Below, in pieces: positions 45,932 through 57,200 of a DNA stretch of 64,000 nt; the first letter of the stretch is position 1; each line of letters opens with the position of its first letter. This stretch comes from Fulvia fulva (lineage: Eukaryota > Ascomycota > Dothideomycetes > Mycosphaerellales > Mycosphaerellaceae), in NCBI RefSeq assembly GCF_020509005.1, contig NC_063015.1, positions 4,898,001 through 4,962,000 on the forward strand, written 5' to 3'. Under the pieces are notes generated by a model. It had not been told where the DNA came from. It saw only the letters and a program-made list of their open reading frames with translations, and did not search any database. Both the position numbers and the translations under genes were made by a program.

Positions 45932-48900
45932 TAAGTAAGGAAATAGAATAGATAGGGACATACCGCCGGTCGGTATAGGTAGGTCTACTCTCTCTTATCT
46001 TTATATACCCGATTTATAAATTCCTATAACTAATAATACGCCTTAGTCTTTAATACGACACGAGGGTAGTAGGGTAGAGGGTAAGAAGCTAGTACGACTA
46101 GATGTCGAAGACACTCGTCTCTCGTCTTACGAGGACGATAGTAAAGGTATCGACTTTATATAGTTTATTAATAGTATATTGCCTCCTCGTATAGACTAGA
46201 TCGACTTCGACGATATAGACTTCGAGTACGATCTAATAAACTATAAGATCGCCGATACCGAAGTATTTAAGAAGGTAGTTACCTTACGGCCTAATACTAT
46301 ATATCTTAAGGTTAAGAGCACTATAGATAGGTACGCCTACTAGAAGGTTATACTCGACTACTCCCGAGCCTAGGTACGACGCTATCGCGAGGAACGCGAT
46401 CAAGTCGACACTAAACTCGCGAAGCTCTAAGAAGAATATAATATCGTCTTCGAAGACCGATAGGATATAGCGACCGAGCGAGATAAGATATAAGCCGATA
46501 CTATAATATATTAGACATCCTAGGAAGATGCTAAGGCCCGTATCTAGACACTATAAATAGCCTTAGATAACGCCGTAACTAAGGAACACTATAAGAAGAT
46601 TACCGATAAGCTAGTAGGCCGTATTAATACTACTAATAGCTATCTCGAGCAAGTAGAGGACGAAGTCGACTAACTTAAGGCCAAGATTATATAGTAGGAC
46701 ACTAAGATCTCGTAACTTAAGATATAAGCCCGGCTTACCGCCTTACTAAGCGAGCGAGACCGCCCGCTCACTTTCCCTAAGTAGTTACGACCCTAGTAAT
46801 AGCCGTAGTAGTAGGAATAGTAGACTACTAGTCTAGAGGGATTCCTATAAGCCGGCACCCGTCGTTCTTAGACTCTAGTAGGTAGCGGCTATCGGGCCCG
46901 TACCTATAACCGTACTACCCGCGCCGGTTCTCTCGTACCCTTAGTAGCCCGTACTAATAACACTACGATATTTACCGCCTAAACCGACTAACGTTTCCTC
47001 TATCCTAAAGAGTTCGACAACTTAGGCGAGCTCTCCTATATCGACTAGAAAGAGAGCTATAAGGACTCTATCGTAGTACGATATACTATATAAACACCTT
47101 GCCTTAATATCTTTAACTACGTTAAGCGTTATACTCTCGGTACCCCTAGGGATATTATCCCTACGGCTATTAAGAACGACGAATAGGTAAGCCTCGAGGA
47201 CATATAGGACGAGTTAGACGACAACTTTGGTAAGAATCCTCGAGATATTAAGCTTAAGGCTAGACGCGACCTATACTAGCTAAACTAAAAGTACGGCTAG
47301 GAGTTTAGTAAATATATCGTCGAATACCGCCGCTTTAGCGCTAAGGCCGGTAAGCCTATAGTATCGTACGAGCTATAGATTAGCCTAAACAAGTTCTAGA
47401 TAAAGAAGATTGTTACGGCGGTACTTAGGGTAGTCTATTATCCGAAGTGAGCCTAGATAAGGCTCCGCTAGTATAAAGCTTACGAGCTTTACGACCTCGT
47501 CTTTTACCTATTTAGGTAAGCCGGTAGTACGGGTCTAAGCGGGCCGCTTACGTAGCCGTAATAAAGATAGAGGACTACTAGCTTATAGACCCCGTTAGCT
47601 AGTTTATTCGTATTACTAAAGACAAGGAAGAGGTATATAATACTATAAAGAGTATATATAGTAAGAGGGATAAGGATAAGGACACCTAGTAAGGCGGTAA
47701 CGGGCGTCGTAGTAGTTAAGGACAAGGCTAATAGGGCTTTAGATAATAGAGCGCTAGTATAGTACTACGAGCCGCGCCGCCTACTATAAACAATACGCTT
47801 ACGGTCTCTACGCGTACCTAGAACGCTAGCCCGGCCGTACGCCTTATCCCCTAGCGTTATACTATACTACCTAAGCTTACTAACGAACTCCGCAACTAGC
47901 TACGCTAGTAAGGCCGCTACTTCCGCTATCGTAAACCTAGATATACCGGCCTCGACCCTATATATATTCTTTATAACTCCCGCGGTAAGTAGCGTACCGG
48001 TAACGTCGACCGCGAGACACCTATTACTCTTAACGCTATAACCGACGCGCTAGCCCTCTAGATCGAAGTACTACCCGTTTAGGGAAATGCCTAGCTCCTT
48101 AGTACCGTCGCGCTAAAGGAGTAATATACAAATCTACGAATTATAAACACGAAGAATAAGACTACGAGATATATACCTAAGAGGAAGAATACCTATATAT
48201 AGTAATAGCTAAGGGTAACACCTATACGCCTAAATATATATATAACTAACGTATAGAAAGTATATAGTATGTACTAGCACTATAACTAGTATATTAGGTA
48301 GAAGAGCAAACGTACTCACCCTCTCTAATACTAGCGCCTCCTCTAAGTTTATTAACCTAAGATTCGTTCGCGTAAATAAAGTCCCTACCTTTAAGCTAGA
48401 AAGGCTAAGACGCCTACGTATAGCTAACGGAGCGGCTATACGACTACTCGAAGTAGTACTAATAGACGTTACTATCGGTAGCTATACTAGTTAAGAGCTA
48501 TACTACGTTACTAACCTCGATAAGTACGACCTAGTACTAGGCATCTCCTAGCTCGAAGAACAGGACCCTTCGTGTAGCTTTAAATATAAGACACTTAGCT
48601 TCAATAAGCCTACCTACTACTAACATTATTACTAGAACGGCATAGCTTATACAATTATAATAGAAGCCGATAATAGTAAGCCTAAGGCGCCGAAACTAGT
48701 ATTACCCGAGCTAGAACCCGATATCTATTTTATTAGCGCGGACGCCTATTATCGTATAGTGAAGCGAGCCTAGAAGCGATAAGACTAGCTAGACGCTAAT
48801 AAGCTCTTCGTACTATAGCCGGAGGATTTCGACGACGAGGAGCATACCTCTACCTTCGCTATATCGTTAGATAATTTAGAAATCTTTATAAATAAGAACA

Positions 48901-50772
48901 AGGTATAGGACCCGAAGGCTAAGCTACCGCCCGAATATCACGACCTAGCCGACGCCTTTAGGTATAAGAGCGAGTTTAAGCTACCTAAGTATAGCCCGTC
49001 CGACTATACGATCAACTTGAAACTAGGATTAGAAGCGTAGCGACCCTATAAGAAGGCCTTTAGTATAAACCCGGATTAGCTAGTAGTCGTTAAGAAATTT
49101 ATTAATAATAGTATAGCTAACGGTACGGTCGAACTATCTAAATTAGACATATCGTCTCCCGTATTAATTATTAAAAAGCTAGGAGGCGAACTCCGCGTCT
49201 ACGTCGACTACCGCGCCCTAAATACTATTATAGTTAAGGACCGATACTTAATACCTCTATTAAGGGAGACACTTAAGCGAGTTTCTAAGGCTAAGTAGTT
49301 TACTAAGCTTAATATCGTCGCCGTATTTAATAATATACGTATCCGTAAGGGGGACAAATAGATAACCGCCTTTATTACTAGGTATAGATCGTACTAGTTT
49401 AAGGTCCTTCCGTTCGGCCTCTATAATAGCCCTAGTAGTTAGTAGCGTAAGATTAACAATATCCTCCGAGAATTCCTAGACGACTTCGCTATAGTATACC
49501 TCGATAACGTCCTAATTTATACGGACGGCTCCTTAGATAATTATAGAGCTTACGTACGAAAGGTCCTATATAGACTACGGGATATAGGGCTACTAGTAGA
49601 CATCGATAAGTGTGAATTCTACGTCAAACGAATCAAATACCTAGGCCTTATCATTACGACGGAGGACGTTAAGATAGACCCTATAGAGATTGAAGCTATT
49701 ATAAACTAGGAGGTGCCTTGTAACGTTAAGGACGTTCTTACGTTCCTTAGCTTTACTAGATTCTATAGGAAGTTTATCTACGGCTTCTCTAAAGTAACCG
49801 CGTACCTTATAGACCTTACGAAGACAGGTAAAAAGAGCAAAGTCGACGGCAAGGTAGTTAAGAAGCTACCCTTTATATAGACCTAATAGTACGATATAGC
49901 CTTTAAGGAACTTAAGTAGCGCTTTAGCTAAGTAGGTATACTGGCCTATTATTAACTAGGCGAGCAGATTTAGGTAAAAATAGACTCTAGCGACTAGGTT
50001 AATATAGGGGTACTATTATAGATAATTAACGGCGTCCTTAGACCCGTAGCGTTCTACTCGAAGAAGCTTAGTCCGTAAGAATATAACTACGACATTTACG
50101 ACAAAGAGCTACTAGCTATCGTTAAGGCGTTCGAGGAATAGTAACCGGAACTTATCGGCGCTATAGACGATAAGCTAGTTCGGGTACTTACCGATCACCC
50201 TAATCTTAAGTACTTTATAACTACTAAGTAGCTTAACCGGCGCTAGGCACGCTAGGCTAAGTTCCTATCCCAGTTTAACTTTAAGATTACCTATCGCCCG
50301 GGCGCCTAAGGAACGAAACTAGATAGTCTTACCTATTGCTCTTAGGACATACCGGCGGGGGTAGACGATACTAGAACGTAGTATTAATAATAGACTATTC
50401 TAAAACCCTATAACCTAGATATCGTTACTTAGTTCGCTATATAAGTATAGGACAACCTACTAATAAACTATTAAGTACTATTAATTTACGACTCGGACGA
50501 TAAACAAGAAGACTACTATACTAGCGATATCGCTACCCCCCGGCAATTAACCCGCCCCGCCTAGCGAGACGGGATATAGCCGTTACTCGAACTAAACGAC
50601 GCCGAGGTACGTAGTAACGTCGACTCGGAACTAGATAATAGAGTCCTAGTCGAAGAGATACCTAGTAACGAGCAACCTGTCGAAGGAAGTATAGAGCCGT
50701 TAGACGAACCTACGCTACTAGAGGAACGGGAGCAAACGGAGTTATATAAAGAAGAACTATATATAGAAGTAT
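45932..50772 (+). pseudogene. RIP-degraded gypsy-1B gag-pol (gag, protease, RT, RNase H)
   Basis: Continues gypsy-1B after LINE D. Gag: a long acidic, coiled-coil-like N-terminus (about 46060-46780), the capsid part (EFDNLGELSYID, about 47010-47045) and a zinc knuckle with Cys changed to Tyr (GRYFRYRKPRYTGLD, about 47916-47960). Protease: NTSASSKFINLRFVRV (about 48328-48375), where DSG has become NTS. RT: GGELRVYVDYRALNTIIVKDRYLIP (about 49180-49255), FKVLPFGLYNSPS (about 49400-49437) and IVYLDNVLIYTD (about 49490-49525), where catalytic DD is DN. RNase H: RPVAFYSKKLSP and YDIYDKELLAIVKAFEE (about 50040-50140). A hinge follows to 50772, where LINE A copy 3 begins; integrase is missing here. 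Confidence 0.88.
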
Positions 50773-50949
50773 ATAGATAGATAGATTTGTTATTCCCCTG
50801 TTCTAGGACCCTATTCGGTCTATATAGGTATATATCTATTGTTATATATAAAGGGAAACCCGAATAGGTGAAAACCCTTCCCGCCCCCGACTACTCCTTA
50901 TCTAGATTAGCTTTCCCTCTAAACGTGCGTAGTCTATATCACTACCCCC
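50773..50949 (-). mobile_element. LINE A copy 3, 3' UTR end
   Basis: The (ATCT)n tail and last ~170 bp of LINE A in reverse orientation, separated from the rest of the copy (54260-58990) by composite retroelement 2. The target duplication tatatcactacccc at 50935-50948 and 54260-54273 proves that both pieces were continuous. Confidence 0.87.
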
Positions 50950-52028
50950 GGTCGACGACGAGAATCACCTGTACGTAGTGTCGGCTACGAACCTCTCGTC
51001 TAGCTACGAGAGAGCCAAGTATTCTCACGCTAGAGCGTCGTAGGCGCGACGGGCGCGCGACGTAGGCGAAGCCGCGGCGAATAGAGGACTACTAGCAAAA
51101 CGGGTATGAAAACCATCCGACGAGCGTGTCCTCGTGTCGGGAGCGAGTCCCTCTTCTTTCTACGTGTAAGAAGGGCGCGGAACCGTAGCCTATACGCTCG
51201 ACAGGACACCTCTAGTATAAGTACAGAATTTTCACCTCCGGAGACCGTAAACCGAGCGGGCTAAGCGACGAACATTAGACGAGCGGACTATAGAACAACA
51301 ACTGAGCGGACTATGTAACGGCGTCGAGCGGACTACGAAACAATCTAGTGTTTGCTAGCGGGCAATGCGGTAGGTAGGTGGACACGCGACGAAGCCTATA
51401 AGGGCCTGTTGAACACCCGGTATAGGAACGAGGGTTTTGCCTAAGGCACTGCCTGTCCCGCTACACAACGCACCTAGTCTAACATAGTAGATTACGACGA
51501 GGAAAAGACGACAGCCTAAGCAAGGAAAAGACGGCTATTAGGACGGGGAAAAGACGTACAATGCAAGTAGATTAGTTCTATAATCGGGGAGGATCGAGGG
51601 CAGGGTAATAAGGAACTTTATATTGGTTAGTAGGTGGAAACGTAAGGAGTACGCTGCCCGGCGTAGTGTGTGCCCCGAGCAAACCTACGAGGCATAGACG
51701 GCCGCTTTCTAGAGATAGGCTACGGTAACGCGAAGGGCGTCAAAACCTAGGGCGTGGTGTATACTAGTAGCGACGGCTGACACTGTCTATATAGCCCGAG
51801 AGGACGGATGCGCATGTCGGTCAATAGAGAGCACTAAAGGGCTTAGGCCTATAGAGGTAGATATTGGCTTAAGGAGCAAACAGGGAGGGAGGGCGTAGAG
51901 GGAAGCTTTTGCTCCGGGCTAACCTCTCGAAACGAGGCTACACGGTAGTGCTAGATAAGTAGGAAAGCGCGGTTAAGACTTGTCACCTTATCTCGTAGCT
52001 AGCTTACTAAATACGATTCCTTCCTTGC
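50950..52028 (+). other. WEIRD-like 5' module, copy 2
   Basis: Collinear with 1816-2893 with no large indel. It is more RIPed: many G or C of copy 1 in TpG/CpA are A or T here (for example tgtacgtag for tgtacgtgg near 50970). The hairpin CTCTCGT/ACGAGAG, the GAGCGGACTATA motifs and the GGAAAAGACG triplet are kept. No open frame is shared with copy 1. Confidence 0.8.
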
Positions 52029-54259
52029 CCTAGACATGGATTGGGCGGTTAGCTCTAACACAGTAATAGGAGTCATAAGTAAGCTAAAAGGACGGAAAGC
52101 CCTAGGCCTAGACAGGATACCAAACATACTACTAAAAGAGTATAGAGAAGAGATCGCGCCGAGCCTAGCAAACCTGTTTACCGCGTGCCTACGGCTAGGG
52201 TATCACCCGAAGCCGTATAGAGAGTCTATAACAGTAGTACTACGTAAGCTATAGAAAGAGGACTATACTCAGCCCAAGTCGTACAGACTAATCGCACTTC
52301 TAAACACGATAGGGAAGGTCCTAGAAAAGATAGTAGCCTAGAGACTTACGCAGCTAGCCGAGGACAACCACGTACTCCTAGTAACACAGATAGGGGGAAG
52401 AAGCTAGCGATCGACACTAATAGTAATAGAGCTAATTACGGAGCAAATTCAGACCCTCTAGCACTACGGCAGGAACCGAGCGGCGTCCTTACTATCCCTC
52501 GACATCGTAGGAGCCTTCGACAACGTCTTATACCAAAGGCTAATACATATCCTACAGTAGAAAGGCATCCCCTAGTAGGCAACGACGTTCGTCTACTCCT
52601 TTCTCTAGGAACGGACGACATACCTAGTCCTAGGAAGGTACACGTCCGACCCGGTAAAGGCAGAGACTGGAATACCTTAGGGATCTACTCTCTCCCCTAT
52701 CCTGTTTCTGATATTTATGTCTGATCTAATCCCCCTACTCACCTCTCCGCAAACCTTAGCATCGGGGTTCGTGGACGACACAAACATCCTAGCCTAGTCA
52801 GACTCGACAGAAGAGAACTGTCGCCTCCTCGAAGATAGGCACAAGAAATGCGAGGAGTAGGCAAAGAAGCATAGTGCTAAGTTCGCCCCTAAAAAGTACC
52901 AACTTATACACTTTAGTAAAGCGAGAACATACTATAATATGAAGGCGGCGGTAAGAATCTAAGGCTACGAGACAAAGCTATTAGCGGAGCTACGAGTACT
53001 AGGGATCTGGCTCGACCCGAAGCTAAGCTAGAATGTATAGGTTAAGAAAGCCTAGAGTCGAGTACAAGTCAACGAAGCCTCGATAAAGAGACTTACGGCA
53101 TCTATATAGGGAGCAACATTCGATAAGGCAAGAGTAATGTATAAGGCGATCGTCAGACTAGCTATGCTATACGGGGCACAGATTTGGGGAACAGGAGGCG
53201 TAGGCAAGCCGATCCCGAAACGGATAGAGCAACCCCTAAACAGGACATAGGCAGGCAACCTACGTAGGGTACTAGGCGTATATAAGACAACGTTAACAAG
53301 CACGGTAGAAATGGAGACAGGAACACCACTAATCGGCTAGTATATCCGGGGAATAAGAATTCAATACGCGGCAAGGACGACAGGTTACCTAGTACAAACT
53401 ACGATCTAGGAGGCAAAGAATAAGATAGAAAGCCACTACCGGAGAGGGGCCGGACATAGGACAAGCCAAAAAGAGGATGACCTTACTACCTTTGCGGCTA
53501 TATAGACAAGCACCGAATAGCTAGCACGAAAAGAGGAGGAGCGTAGGACTCGCTAGGCCGGCGGGAGCAAGGCTAAGACCTAAAGCCTAGCGGAACAGAT
53601 AGCGAGCTACCTATAGGAGCAGGACTAGAAAAAGAAGCCCCCTAAGACAACAGGCCCGATAGCGCTCCGAGCCTTCCAGAGACACAATTACCAGCTATAT
53701 AGGGACCTGACAAGGGCCGAGGCAAGCATAGCGATCCAAATCAGGTCCGAACACATTGGGTTAAGGGCCTACCTGTTTAGAAGACGCGTACTAGACATCT
53801 ATAGCCCAGCCTACCAGTGTGGCTACCTATCGCAAAACCCAGAATATATGCTACTACGATGCCCGCAGTGGGCGAGAGGCAGGGGAAATTGGAGGCACCA
53901 AGCGGGAAGGAGAGACTGCAAGTTAATCATTAGGGACAAAGGCAACATTCGCCGAATCTCTCGGTAGATACTATAGTAGGGATACCTCTAGTAGTTTAGC
54001 CTCGCTAGCGAGACGGAGGAGTAGATAGACAAGAGGCGGAAGCTAGGGGGTGGCAGATAGGGTAGTTATTAGGGCAGGCCTATGACACTAGCGTACCCCT
54101 AACAAGGGAAAATTAAGATAATAACTAGGAGGAAAAGACAGGCGGGAAGGAGGAGGGGTTTTCACTAATACGGTTTCCCCTCTATATATACGAAAACAAG
54201 ATAGTATAGCTGCATAGGCCAAAGGGCACTACAACAGCTTAATGAAATATCTATCTATC
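52029..54259 (+). pseudogene. Truncated LINE C ORF2 (reverse transcriptase to 3' tail)
   Basis: The only copy of LINE C in the window; closest to LINE B in protein. RT blocks: KGRKALGLDRIPNILLKEY (about 52088-52145), LSLDIVGAFDNVLY (about 52492-52535, Gly-Ala-Phe-Asp kept) and LASGFVDDTNILA (about 52756-52795, catalytic DD intact). Then MLYGAQIWGTGG and a C-terminal Cys/His segment (YQCGYLSQNPEYMLLRCPQW, 53812-53872). The endonuclease and ORF1 are absent because the module joins at 52029. Stops are TAG/TAA. The 3' UTR shares a GCATAGGCC block and (ATCT)n tail with LINE A and B. Confidence 0.87.
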
Positions 54260-57200
54260 TATATCACTACCCCGTTAGCCCCCGCTCCTAGCCGGTCTCG
54301 TCGCGCTACGTCGTGTCCTCTCTTCCTATACTGCTCCTACTAGGCGGTACTGTTCTAGCTAGCCCTTCTCTAGTATCTAGTTCGTAATACGCCGTAGGTC
54401 CTTAGCGTTATTAAGAAGTGCCCTAATCGTCCGGTTCCTCGCCTTTACTATCTACTCCCCCCTTCCTAGCGACCACCTCGGATAGACGAGGAGTACGTAC
54501 CGTACGTTCTAGGAGTAATAGCCGTAGGGGCAGCTAGTATTTGTGTATCCTAGAACCTTCCTCTATAATAGGTACCCCTAGAGGCCGATGTGTTCGCTTC
54601 GTAGTTAGGTTGCTATACTACTCTATACCCTCGTAAGGCGGTAGTAGATAAGCTTTAGGGGGTACTTAACCGCGGATTTCGTAGCTAACTATTCCTTAGG
54701 TTGTCCCGCTAGCTATAGGCGTCCACTATGCCCTACACCCTAGTCGTTCTACCTCTCTTTCTATAGTTGCTCTATAAACAACTTCTTACCTTCCTATCGT
54801 ATTACTAGCTATTCGTCCCTTACCCGGTAGTTCGGCTCGTTTCCGGGTCGAATGCCCTTATACGCTAGTACTAATTCGCGGGCCCTTATAACTACATTAG
54901 CGATGACCTTCTATACTAGGTACTATGCCGACTTGCCTAAGTAGGAGGTCCGTAGTCCCTAGATATATAGGTCGATCGGCGGTATAGCGGTCTTGTACTT
55001 AAGTATCCTTATTAGTATCGACTTATATGCCCCGGTGACCTTCCTTAGGCATTAGTTTTAGATCTTCGCTAGCGGCGCGACGAGTCCCTTTAATAGGTAG
55101 GCCCTCTCGCCTAAGGACTATACTTGGCTACTATAGGTAAGGACTAGCCGTATAATAGCCGTATATAGAAGTCGTGACTACCGGAAGTCCGCCCCCTATA
55201 TAGACGTAGTGAGCCTCTAGTATAATGCTATATTCTGTTTAGCTTTCCGTAATATTACCTATACGTACTTCCTCTACCGTAGCGCCGGGTCTACCTATAG
55301 TCCGAGGATTCTAAGCTAATTTACCGGGTTAGTCGTATACCCCTACATCTAGATAGAAGCTTATATATTATAGAACCGTGGCCGGCGCGTAAAGTGTATT
55401 AGATTGTACTTTTCTAGGGTAAACCGAGCCCTATACCTCCTAGCCTAGTCCTCGTAGATCTTATACTTCTCTTCTAGTAGCCTATAGTTCTCCTTAGTCG
55501 AGGAAGACTACGCTAGGATGTTCGTATCGTCTACGAAGCCGCTCGTAGCGGTGTTCTAGGATTCTAGGGCTAGGAGTAGCGTCGCTATAAAGAAGAGGAA
55601 TAGAATAGGTACTAGCGTTAAGCCTTACGGGATTCTAGTATAGACTGCTTAAAATAGGCTTCTATACTAGCCTACTAGGCTCGACGTACTACGGTTTTGG
55701 AGGTAGGACCGTACGAAGTTAATAAGCCACTTAGGGAGTCCTTTCGACCTTAGGATATAGAGTAGCCGCGGGTATAATACGTAGTCGAAGGCTCCTAATA
55801 TTTCTAGGCTAAGTAAGGATACCACCTTGTCCCTATTCTTATACTAGATAGCCTTTACCTAAGAGGTAATAAGTTCTATCGCGGATAGCGTCGATCGCTA
55901 TAGGCGCGCACCTATCTAGGTGTCCGGGAGTAGGGAGTATTCCTCTACCGCCTCGGAGAGTCTCGTTATAACTAGCTTCTTAAGCGCCTTCCTAAGAGTG
56001 TTAAGGAGCGCAATTAGGCGGTACTACTTCACCTACGTATAGTCGTCCTTTTACGGCTTACGTAGGACTACTGTCGTCGATTGTTTAAATACTATCGGGT
56101 AGTATCCGGTCTGTAGGTAGGCGTTAAAGATCACTATAACTGCTAGGGCTAGTTAATCTCTACACTTCTTTAGTAGCTCGTTTGGGATCCTATCCGGCCC
56201 CGGGGCTTTCTTCGCCGGTAACTTCCTAAGTATAGCGGCAACTTCTCCCTCGGACACCTCCTATTAGACCGCGATGCTAGGGGCTAGGGGAGTAGAGTAG
56301 CTAGTAGACGCGCCTTAGCCTCGGGGTTACTAACCGGGCTACTAGGCGATTATAGCGCTAGGATAGAGAAGGAGGGGCCCTATATAGGGTCCTATCGGGC
56401 CCATTTCGCTAGCTTCTACATCCTCGCTAGCTTGCTAGCGATTTCTTCTACTATAGCCCTCTAGCCGACTACTTTCTCCCTCCGTATTATAGCTTTCTTC
56501 TATTAGTATGCCTCCCTATATACGTTCTAGGCCTCCTCGCTATAGCTGCTCGTCTACACCCGGCGGGCTCTCCTTACTTCTCTTACTACCGTAGTACACT
56601 TCGGCGTCTAGTATAGTTTAGACTATGTCGTTAGTTAGGTAAGCGGAACGTAAAGTAAGGTCGCTTTTCTTATTTCGTCTATTAACCCTTAGACTACCTT
56701 GTCTATCTCGTCTTTACTATTGTATTGCTGCTACGCGATCTAGACTAGCCTCTCGGAGTTATCGAGGTACGCCTAGATGTTGGCCTAGTAGGCCTTTCCC
56801 TAGTTTAGCTTAGGGGTTCTCGCTAGTATACGTTATATCTATGTCGTAATAAAGGTCCTAACTAGTATGTGGTCTAACGACGCCTCGAGTTTATGTTCGA
56901 TCCTATAGTAGGTTACCGTATAGTAGTAGCTATCTAAGATCTAGAAGAGGTCGATCGTGCCTTAGAGTCCCCCTCTCTTCTAGGTGCCTAGGTCCTTCGG
57001 GGTATTAAGGGTAATTACGTTACTCGCTATCAAGTCGACTACTTCGTCGGCTATAGGGTGCGGCTATATAAGGCTTTCCTAGGAAGGGTAGTATATATTA
57101 AAGTCTCCTACTACGATATGGCACCCTTGTCTCTTAAGCGTACTGTCTAGGTTTCTATAGACCCTAAGGTCGCGGCTAGACCTCGAGGCTAGCGGTTGTA

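Larger units (their letters stand above)
50950..54259 (+). mobile_element. Composite retroelement copy 2: unknown 5' module fused to LINE C 3' end
   Basis: A 3310-bp insertion with a 14-bp target duplication, tatatcactacccc, inside the 3' UTR of LINE A copy 3. The left 1079 bp is the same module as 1816-2893, from the same first bases (ggtcgacgacgag) to the same last bases (ccttccttgc). The right 2231 bp is a different LINE, family C, with its own (ATCT)n end. The target, the LINE donor and the fusion point in the LINE all differ from copy 1, while the module ends are constant. That argues for an independent fusion and not duplication of one chimera. Confidence 0.92.

Noticed and set aside
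47504..47725. Hydrophobic 73-codon minus-strand frame resembling a membrane protein
   Set aside because: Antisense to gypsy-1B gag. RIPed TA-rich DNA gives Leu/Ile/Tyr-rich shadows; no other support.
52436..53374. Minus-strand frames of 61-83 codons
   Set aside because: Shadows antisense to the LINE C reverse transcriptase, whose motifs are clear on the plus strand.
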